Of a stretch of DNA of 37,415 nucleotides, positions 31,060 to 37,415 are shown piece after piece. Origin of the DNA: Syntrophomonas sp. UBA5432 (GTDB taxonomy: Bacteria > Bacillota > Syntrophomonadia > Syntrophomonadales > Syntrophomonadaceae); contig DIRQ01000076.1 of assembly GCA_002424365.1 (NCBI GenBank), positions 1 to 37,415 on the forward strand, in the 5' to 3' direction. The notes under the pieces were generated by a model that was given only the letters and a program-made list of their open reading frames with translations, was not told the origin of the DNA and made no database searches. The stretch's first letter is position 1, and each line of letters begins with the position of its first letter. The position numbers and the translations under genes were made by a program.

Positions 31060-33237
31060 TTACGGTCGGGTATTAACTGCCAGGGTGTGTACCAGGGCGG
31101 CGGCGGCCTCGCCCCTAGTAACTATATGAGCCGGGTCATAGTTTTTGCCATCCGCTTTTATAATACCCAGTCCCCAGGTAAGGGCTGCAGCAGCTTTTGA
31201 GGCCGGGGACAACAAGGCTGTATCCTGATAAGACACCTGGTATATACCTTCCACACTGGTTAAATATTCTATTTCCAGAAAACGCAGCATTAACAAAGAC
31301 AGGTTATCGCGGTCAACCTGAATATTCAAATCAGCATTTTCTTTAATCCAACCTAATCTTTGACAACGGTTAATTAATTCCTGGTCCTCAATCCTGGTGA
31401 TGTTATAGATACCTTCTTTAGAAGCCAGCATAGCCTTTAGCAGCGACCGCAAGGTTATATTCTCGTCAGGATGAAAACTATTACCATACTCACCGAAAAT
31501 ACCGGCTTGCCCCAGCAGGGATATTTCTTTCTCAGCAAAATGGCCCTCTATATCATTAAATACATAAGGCCGGGGGTTCTCCGATACTGATTGGCCATTC
31601 TGGTAAAGGGGTTGGCCGGTTTTTGCATCCAACATACTCATCCCATCTTTGGATTCCGGGAAATAAATCAATTTAACCTGAGGCTGTTCTCCCGGCTTTT
31701 GAATGAAGGTGTACCTCAATTTAAAGGGAATAGTCTTGAGAAAGACTTCATTGGCTTTATCTGTCCCCAGAATTCCGGTAGTTGACGGAAAACTGGCCTG
31801 GGTCCAGTCCAGACTGTAGCTGGATACCTGTTTGCGTTTAGCATCTACCGTAATTTTGATGCCATCGTCGGGGCACAGGGCGCCATTGATCATACGCAGG
31901 TAGTTAAAAGACCAGGTGGCAGAATCTCTTTCCGGGAAATTATTCTGCAAACCATTATCGAAAAAGGTAATGTCATTCCAACGTTGTGGTTGGATTTCTT
32001 TTATAAAACTCTCGGCTATTTGCTTAGCTGCATCTTTTCCTATAGATGGTGTCGTGCCTTCTGCTGGAGGTAGATTCAGGTGGAAACTTAATAGTTCGCC
32101 ATTAGAGGCATTAACCTGAGCCCACAGATTACCATAAGAGTTTTCAGAAGTTAATTGCCAGTTAAGATTCCAGGTTCTTAAACCCGGGTTATTCCAGGAC
32201 TTTTCCAGACCGGCTGATCTTAATTCCATATTGTCCGGTATCTTAACCCATTTCTTAACCGCCTCTACCGCCTGGTCTTGGGTAATAAGTGAGGCTGATT
32301 TTTCAACTTCTTGCTGTTCTTCGGGACTGAGACTTAAAGCTTCATCTCTTGGTGCAGGTAATTTCATATTTTTAGCCGATTCTCCCATGCCACCAACTTC
32401 AGACATGAAGTATTCCTCATTCACCGACTTGCCGGTAAAAGCGTCAATCATTGCATTTGACTGGTGCTTAACCGCATACACCAGACGGGGTACAGGCGGT
32501 TTTTGCCCGCTTTTTAGTGGCTGTACAGCGGAAGGGAAAATATATTGCAGTTTCAGCATCTGCTCATTACTAAAGACTTCACTCGCCTGTTTCTGGGAAA
32601 TAATACCGACCGGTTGAGGGAGTTTAGTATTAGTCCAGTGTAAGTTGAAATGGAGGACCTCTCCACTATGTCTGTCTATTTCCATACTAGCATAGTCAGC
32701 GCCTACCGGGATTTTATGATAAGTTCTTTTCCAATAAATATTGTAGGAGCCATAACTATTTAAAGGAATTATTGAGGATTCTTGATCCATAACCAAATCA
32801 GCCGACTTGCCTGGAAGCAACTGGTTAAGGAGTTTCTGCCCAATTTGACGAGCCTCACTAATCGATAGGGATGGAATTTTACTACCGGTGACAGCTGGTC
32901 CCTGCCAATGGTGCATACTCATTATCTCACCACTATTGGCATCAACCTCAGCCATAAAATAACCTTCGTTCCCTTTGCCAGGTGTCCAGCTTAATCGCCA
33001 TACTTGTCGTTCGTTAGAGCTATCAAAAGCCGAACTAAATTCCTGCAATTCAGCAGGAATATCGAAATTCTGCTTTACTATTTGAATAGCTTTATCCAGG
33101 GAAATAACACCGGGGGAACTCTCCTGACCGTTCTTATTCTTATCCGGAACTGCCCCCAACGTAGTAACTGGTAAGAGAATTACCAGCAACAAAGCAGTCC
33201 CCAGCCTGGCGATTTTTCTCATCCTTTTCCTTATCAT
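31060..33237 (-). CDS. secreted YcdB/YcdC-repeat protein with SLH anchor
   Basis: A 725-residue secreted protein with an N-terminal signal (RKRMRKIARLGTALLLVILLP...). Two large PepSY-like YcdB/YcdC repeats follow (about 40-290 and 320-570), each starting with a helix like ISLDKAIQIVKQNFDIP or ITQDQAVEAVKKWVKIP and containing strands ending in 'xxGEILSxH' (GEIMSMHHW, GELLSFHLN). The last 155 residues are SLH modules, partly degenerate (VFNDIEGHFAEKEISLLGQAGIFG...). PepSY-like domains are often inhibitory or protease-associated; the function of the YcdB family is unknown. It is anchored in the S-layer by the C-terminus. A TACGTATATA element lies about 80 bases upstream, as at the other SLH gene. 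Confidence 0.83.
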   Translation of the reverse strand: MIRKRMRKIARLGTALLLVILLPVTTLGAVPDKNKNGQESSPGVISLDKAIQIVKQNFDIPAELQEFSSAFDSSNERQVWRLSWTPGKGNEGYFMAEVDANSGEIMSMHHWQGPAVTGSKIPSLSISEARQIGQKLLNQLLPGKSADLVMDQESSIIPLNSYGSYNIYWKRTYHKIPVGADYASMEIDRHSGEVLHFNLHWTNTKLPQPVGIISQKQASEVFSNEQMLKLQYIFPSAVQPLKSGQKPPVPRLVYAVKHQSNAMIDAFTGKSVNEEYFMSEVGGMGESAKNMKLPAPRDEALSLSPEEQQEVEKSASLITQDQAVEAVKKWVKIPDNMELRSAGLEKSWNNPGLRTWNLNWQLTSENSYGNLWAQVNASNGELLSFHLNLPPAEGTTPSIGKDAAKQIAESFIKEIQPQRWNDITFFDNGLQNNFPERDSATWSFNYLRMINGALCPDDGIKITVDAKRKQVSSYSLDWTQASFPSTTGILGTDKANEVFLKTIPFKLRYTFIQKPGEQPQVKLIYFPESKDGMSMLDAKTGQPLYQNGQSVSENPRPYVFNDIEGHFAEKEISLLGQAGIFGEYGNSFHPDENITLRSLLKAMLASKEGIYNITRIEDQELINRCQRLGWIKENADLNIQVDRDNLSLLMLRFLEIEYLTSVEGIYQVSYQDTALLSPASKAAAALTWGLGIIKADGKNYDPAHIVTRGEAAAALVHTLAVNTRP

Positions 33238-33378
33238 GTCCCTTCTCTTCTCCTTTCACTGTACTGGCCAATTATGACAACATGGTATTATCATCCACTA
33301 AATGATTTTACCTTTATATACGTATTACAGTTTTTTAAACTTTCAATTAGGAAAGACAGTTGGGAAATGCCTTATAAA

Positions 33379-33443
33379 ACATAACAAAACACTATATTAA
33401 TAAACAAAAATGTGGAACTATGTGCTATTATACATAACAAAAC
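33379..33443. promoter_or_regulatory. paired 12-bp direct repeats upstream of the XdhC-like gene
   Basis: ACATAACAAAAC occurs at 33379-33390 and again at 33432-33443, 53 bases apart, close to five helical turns. The position, 60-125 bases before the gene in an AT-rich divergent region, fits binding sites for a dimeric regulator. Confidence 0.35.
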
Positions 33444-33503
33444 CATAAATACATGACTTTATTTACACAGGGTAGCAAAAAAATGATTTTTGAGGTGGTT
33501 TAA

Positions 33504-34313
33504 TTGGATTCCAATCTGTTACGAATTTTTGCAGATAAAGAGCAAGACGGGAAGGAAGTAGCACTGGTTACGATCATAGCTTCCAATCTAATGCAGGGTG
33601 CCCAACCTGGTACTATGATAATAGTTGATCAATTTGGACAGGTGATAGCAGGACAAATTGCTGATAGTGTGCTGCAGGAAATGGCTGCAAAAGAAGCCCA
33701 AAGGTATATAAGCAAAGGTTTGTCGCGTAAACTAATGCTTACTAACGGCGATAAGTTTTTGGAAATATTCATAAATGTATCTTGCCCGGCAGATAAATTA
33801 ATCATAGTTGGATCAGGTAATATGGTACAGGATCTATATCAACTGGCCCTGGTGGTAGGTTACAATATCAGCATTATCGATAATCAACCGCAAACACTTA
33901 CCAGGGAAAGGTTCCCCCTGGCCAATGAATTATTGCTTGGTGATATTGCGGAGTTACTTCAATCATCGACAATAGATAGTAATACCAGTATTGTTTTAAT
34001 CAGCCACAATCATGAATATGATGAACCTGCACTGCTGGCGGTAGTTAACTCTCCCGCACGGTACATCGGAATACTGGGCAATAAACGCAAGGTAACAGCT
34101 TATTTCAGTAAGTTGAATGAGATGGGCGTAGCCGAGGAGCTAATGAATAGAGTTTATGTACCGGTTGGCCTGGACCTGGGGGGGCAAAAGACTTCCGAAA
34201 TAGCCCTGGCCATAATGGCGGAAATACTGGCCGTAAAATACGGTCGCCCGGGCGGTTTTATGTCCATTAGGAGTGTCACCAAGGAAATGGAAAGACACGA
34301 TATTTATTATTAA
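33504..34313 (+). CDS. XdhC/CoxI-family protein
   Basis: A 269-residue two-domain protein. The N-terminal part (about 18-75) is the XdhC_CoxI domain (VALVTIIASN...GAQPGTMIIVDQFGQVIAG). The C-terminal part is the XdhC Rossmann domain: KLIIVGSGNMVQDL (98-111), SIIDNQPQ, YIGILGNKRK and PVGLDLGGQKTSEIALAIMAEIL. XdhC proteins bind molybdenum cofactor and help sulfurate and insert it into xanthine-dehydrogenase-type enzymes. No such enzyme is next to it, so its client is elsewhere in the genome. The start is TTG with GAGGTGG upstream. The stop lies one base from that of the convergent NRDE gene. Confidence 0.85.
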   Translation: MDSNLLRIFADKEQDGKEVALVTIIASNLMQGAQPGTMIIVDQFGQVIAGQIADSVLQEMAAKEAQRYISKGLSRKLMLTNGDKFLEIFINVSCPADKLIIVGSGNMVQDLYQLALVVGYNISIIDNQPQTLTRERFPLANELLLGDIAELLQSSTIDSNTSIVLISHNHEYDEPALLAVVNSPARYIGILGNKRKVTAYFSKLNEMGVAEELMNRVYVPVGLDLGGQKTSEIALAIMAEILAVKYGRPGGFMSIRSVTKEMERHDIYY

Positions 34314-34314
34314 A

Positions 34315-35088
34315 TCAGCAACCGTCCCCAATGTAACGGTAGTAGACTTCGTCCCAGGTATGGGGCTGTCCATTTATAAAAGTACGCTCCCAGAATTGGA
34401 AGTTATGATTACGCTCCACTAATATTACTGTGGTTAAGCAGGTACCATAATTGGGGCTTATAACAAACATAGGGGCCAGCATTCTTTCCATTTCCAGGCT
34501 AACACCAGTCCGGGGTAGATCCTGGTCATCGGGCTGTTCCCGGTCGGCCATCATGGCAAATAGTTGCTCCGCTTTAATATCATCATGCTGTAAAAGATTA
34601 GAAAGTTCTTTTATTCCCTTGCTTACTTTAGGCCAAGGTGTATTAAGTAAGGCATTACTTAAGCCATGAATACCTGCTGGTACTTTGCGAATAATCTGCT
34701 CCCGGTTGGAGTAGTGATACATTGATTGACAGGTTCCCATTAATAGATTGAAGCCATTATATGCACTGCCCCCGTCAACCAGATCGGCTGCATAAGTCTC
34801 CGGTGCCATATTACTATTCAGATAGTCCTTAACCAAATGCCCACGTGACCGAGCCTCCGCCTTAAAACTGGAAGGATCCCGATAATTGGTCAAAGCTGCA
34901 AAACATCCACTGGTGGTAATCCCCATCCAAGTACCACCTTCCTTCAGGTCTCTTCCCGCCAGGATATCAGGATTATCCGCCCAAAAGGCTGCAGGTGCAG
35001 TGGGACGCTGGTAAAACTCATCCCGGTTAGCTGCTACCACCAACTTATAACGAGGATGACAATCATAAGCAAACAGTATTGTACACAT
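34315..35088 (-). CDS. NRDE (TANGO2-like) family protein
   Basis: A 257-residue member of the NRDE family, related to eukaryotic TANGO2. It starts with MCTILFAYD, where C2 becomes the N-terminal residue after Met removal, as in Ntn-hydrolase-like folds, and has ANRDEFYQRP at 20-29, GRDLKEGGTWMGI and ALTNYRD. TANGO2-like proteins are linked to haem or lipid handling, but the bacterial function is unknown. The ATG at 35088 has GGAGG four bases upstream; a frame starting at TTG 35100 would bury the conserved cysteine and is rejected. It is convergent with the XdhC-like gene. Confidence 0.88.
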   Translation of the reverse strand: MCTILFAYDCHPRYKLVVAANRDEFYQRPTAPAAFWADNPDILAGRDLKEGGTWMGITTSGCFAALTNYRDPSSFKAEARSRGHLVKDYLNSNMAPETYAADLVDGGSAYNGFNLLMGTCQSMYHYSNREQIIRKVPAGIHGLSNALLNTPWPKVSKGIKELSNLLQHDDIKAEQLFAMMADREQPDDQDLPRTGVSLEMERMLAPMFVISPNYGTCLTTVILVERNHNFQFWERTFINGQPHTWDEVYYRYIGDGC

Positions 35089-35225
35089 AATTCCTCCCAA
35101 TTAACCCGCAGTATTCTTTTCTCCCCTGGAGAACTCCTATAAATATAATATAGTTTTGTTTACTAAAGGAAAAGGAGTTTGCTTTGTTGAAAATAGTCTA
35201 ATGAGGGTAAAGTGAGGGGATATGT

Positions 35226-36539
35226 ATGCCGGAGGAACTCAGCCGTTTATTATTTGGGATGTTTCCATACGTCTTATGTACCACACTGGCCGCTATTATA
35301 TTGTGGAGTGAGAATATACGTACATACTATCTACAGTTAATTTTATACTCCATCTTTGCTTCGATTGCACAGACTACAACTTACTACATTGAAATTGAAT
35401 CATTACGAATAATCATTGAATTAATAGTCTGCTTCCTACTGGCTTTAGCTATTTTCAGAGCACCCGTAAAATGGATAGCTAAGATTTATGTTACTTCCTG
35501 TATTTTAGGTTATCTATGGGGGGCTTTGATTGTAATAGTGGCCATCCTTTTATTTAAAAATTCACCTGCAAATTTGGATATCCCAATCATTTGGATAACT
35601 ATTGGTTTTCCAATGTATATTTTATTAGTCTACGTAGTTTACTTAATAAAACAAAGAAAAATCATGGGGCTTAAGCTTATTTATGGTATTCAAAAAAGCT
35701 TTGCGAATTATTATCTTATTTACATTGCCATTCTGGTACAAATGCTGATATTTTACAGTCTAGCTATGCAAATTACACTTAAGAATAATCATACTGATTA
35801 TATAAAAACGGCGGTTATATTCTTAGGCATTTTTATTCCTTTCATACTCAGCATATATTTGATTCTTAAGTTTATTCAGAACAACGCCAGGGGAATTCGA
35901 ATCTCCACCCAGGATGCGGTTTCAGAAAACATTATGGAGCTTGTGAACTCGGTACGTGGACAAAGGCACGACTTTTTAAATCATCTGCAAATACTAAGCT
36001 TCCTTGTCCAACAACAAGAATGGTCAACGTTAAACGAATACTTGAGAAAGCTGCTAAAAGAGGTATCTGAATATAACGATATTTTGAAACTGGACAACCC
36101 TATAATTGCTGCGCTGATTAATTCCAAAATATCGCAAGCCAATCGAAGGGGAATCAATATAAAACCCGATATCAGTGCTAGTTTTTCAGATTTTGCAGCG
36201 CACTCTATGGATATTGTCAGGATTTTAGGGAATTTAATTGATAATGCAATTGAGGCAGTTGTACTAAATGAAGATAAAGAGTTAAGCCTGGAGATATTTG
36301 AAAAAGGTTCAGCGCTCATTTGTTCCGTAAGCAATAAGTATTACGGTTCACTGCAGCTTTTAAACAAAATTTTCGAACCTGAATTCAGTACAAAAGCGGA
36401 TTCACATACGGGTATAGGACTTTATGTAAGCAGACAGCTGGCCAAAAAACTAAATGGAACGTTGGAATATCACTTTAACCCTCTGGATAATATAATAACC
36501 TTTACATTAACTATTCCTGGTTCCAAACACTATCGATAG
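35226..36539 (+). CDS. AgrC-like sensor histidine kinase
   Basis: A 437-residue membrane kinase. Residues 10-215 hold six or seven hydrophobic helices with no extracellular domain. The phosphoacceptor H248 lies in RGQRHDFLNHLQIL, the SpoOB/AgrC-type H-box rather than the common HExxxP form. The ATP-binding part has N340 in NLIDNAIEA and a G-box THTGIG-like (SHTGIGLYVS, about 393-402). These kinases commonly sense peptides or membrane-permeating signals. It is AT-rich relative to its neighbours on the left. The cognate partner is most likely the LytTR regulator on the opposite strand, whose stop codon lies one base away. No AgrB/AgrD peptide genes are visible. Confidence 0.88.
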   Translation: MPEELSRLLFGMFPYVLCTTLAAIILWSENIRTYYLQLILYSIFASIAQTTTYYIEIESLRIIIELIVCFLLALAIFRAPVKWIAKIYVTSCILGYLWGALIVIVAILLFKNSPANLDIPIIWITIGFPMYILLVYVVYLIKQRKIMGLKLIYGIQKSFANYYLIYIAILVQMLIFYSLAMQITLKNNHTDYIKTAVIFLGIFIPFILSIYLILKFIQNNARGIRISTQDAVSENIMELVNSVRGQRHDFLNHLQILSFLVQQQEWSTLNEYLRKLLKEVSEYNDILKLDNPIIAALINSKISQANRRGINIKPDISASFSDFAAHSMDIVRILGNLIDNAIEAVVLNEDKELSLEIFEKGSALICSVSNKYYGSLQLLNKIFEPEFSTKADSHTGIGLYVSRQLAKKLNGTLEYHFNPLDNIITFTLTIPGSKHYR

Positions 36540-36540
36540 G

Positions 36541-37272
36541 TTAATTCGGATTATTCCCTTTTCTCATATTATATAATTCCTCTAATTTTTTGCGGTTCGT
36601 CGTAACTCGATATTTATAATCATAAAAAACTATCTCGTAAATACGTTCGGCAATAGGAATACATTTTTCTACCATTTCGGTATTAATAATAAAACTCTTA
36701 TGACAGCGGAAAAATTTTCCCCCTAGTCTCTTGGCTATAGCATTAAGAGCTTCATTAGTGTAATATTTGCCTTTAATGGTATGGAATATAGATTTTCTTT
36801 GACTCCGTTCTATAAAAATAATATCGTTTTGCCTGATGAAATAAATTTCATAGCTATTTTTTATAATTATTACTTCTGCTTCTCCGGTGTTTATCACGCT
36901 AAGCGCTCTTGCCCTCTTGATTTTGGACATTGCCTTTCTGACTGATTCTTCTGTTACAGGTTTCACTAGATAATCAATAGCATCAAGCTTAAATGCCTGC
37001 GCTGCGTACTGCGTATGTCCGGTTACAAAAACTAAAGACAAGCTTGGATTAGCCGTTTTGGCCTTTACAGCTATTGATAACCCATCTATATCTGGAATTT
37101 CAACATCAACAAACAGCAAATCAGGAGTTTGATGTTCCATGACTCTCAAGGCCTCGGTCCCACTTAAAGCAATTTCAAGATTAGATGCTTCCAGGTAAGA
37201 GGAGAGATATGAAAGAAGAATTTGTCCAATTATTGGATCATCTTCTACAATAAGCGCCTTTAACTGTTTCAT
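36541..37272 (-). CDS. LytTR-family response regulator
   Basis: A 243-residue regulator. The receiver domain (1-120) has the acidic pair E10/D11/D12, phosphoacceptor D56 in LLFVDVEIP and the KP motif in YLVKPV. The LytTR DNA-binding domain (about 140-238) has IYFIRQNDIIFIERSQRKSIFHT and RCHKSFIIN, as in AgrA/LytR. Such regulators bind paired direct repeats and often control peptide, toxin or surface genes. It is AT-rich and arranged tail-to-tail with the kinase, which is unusual because such pairs are normally co-directional. ATG 37272 has AGGCGG upstream. Confidence 0.9.
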   Translation of the reverse strand: MKQLKALIVEDDPIIGQILLSYLSSYLEASNLEIALSGTEALRVMEHQTPDLLFVDVEIPDIDGLSIAVKAKTANPSLSLVFVTGHTQYAAQAFKLDAIDYLVKPVTEESVRKAMSKIKRARALSVINTGEAEVIIIKNSYEIYFIRQNDIIFIERSQRKSIFHTIKGKYYTNEALNAIAKRLGGKFFRCHKSFIINTEMVEKCIPIAERIYEIVFYDYKYRVTTNRKKLEELYNMRKGNNPN

Positions 37273-37415
37273 TTATAATTCCGCCTATATTGTATTAATG
37301 CATTATTTTTTAATTCAACGTTTTGCCAATGAATTCCTCCTGATTTAATTTTATCGTATTTTTTGGAATGCGATAACCGGCAATTTAGTCAAAGGATATG
37401 ACCGATGATGTGCTG
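37273..37415. other. window end, upstream of the LytTR regulator gene
   Basis: No gene is resolved. On the minus strand an AGGAGG is followed by TTG and a four-codon frame (MAKR, stop), ending about 40 bases before the regulator start. It may be a leader minigene or the remains of a longer frame. The neighbouring locus is cut off. Confidence 0.25.

Noticed and set aside
1..37415. tRNA, rRNA, insertion-sequence transposase or integrase genes
   Set aside because: None could be recognised on either strand.

Overview
The window looks like a chromosomal segment of an anaerobic, moderate-GC Firmicute of the class Clostridia, possibly a Syntrophomonas-like syntroph (inference). Supporting signs are strong AGGAGG ribosome binding sites, frequent GTG/TTG starts, two S-layer-homology proteins, an iron-dependent alcohol dehydrogenase with an aldehyde dehydrogenase, a cyclic-2,3-diphosphoglycerate-synthetase-like GTPase, an XdhC-like protein and an AgrC/AgrA-like signalling pair. 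There are no rRNA or tRNA genes and no CRISPR array.

Positions 1-11,600 form an accessory, defence-island-like region, with AT-rich stretches at 2,850-7,470 and around the HEPN/MNT pair. It starts with a PLD-nuclease/SF2 helicase that runs off the left edge. Next comes a tightly coupled three-gene minus-strand operon: a divergent thymidylate-synthase-like protein, a radical SAM/SPASM enzyme, and a family-4 uracil-DNA glycosylase fused to a Panacea (SocA/DUF4065-like) domain. I do not recognise this combination as a described system, and it is the best candidate for something new here. Divergent from it is an AIPR-family abortive-infection gene. Its leader has a recognisable promoter, at least four hairpins, a rho-independent terminator and an 11-nt loop complementarity. 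A second helicase with a PD-(D/E)XK head and an HTH tail follows, preceded by a HIT-family gene. The island ends with a HEPN-MNT toxin-antitoxin pair bracketed by two direct copies of a GC-rich palindrome.

Positions 11,700-15,000 hold a metabolic operon on the plus strand (nitroreductase, aldehyde dehydrogenase, Fe-alcohol dehydrogenase). Positions 15,300-22,400 on the minus strand hold a complete oligopeptide ABC transporter (oppB-C-D-F, then oppA) followed by a DUF4491 membrane protein and a membrane-anchored trypsin-like protease. The oppA-DUF4491-protease block is bracketed by direct copies of the same composite of dispersed repeats.

Positions 22,600-37,415 are housekeeping-like genes: two SLH surface proteins, the cDPG-synthetase-like GTPase, a GNAT acetyltransferase, an MBL-fold hydrolase, a small four-cysteine protein, a PurL/PurM-like AIR-synthase homologue with an extra cysteine cluster, YjbQ, an MFS carrier, an XdhC-like protein, an NRDE protein, and a convergent histidine kinase and LytTR regulator. 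Clear hairpin terminators separate several transcription units.
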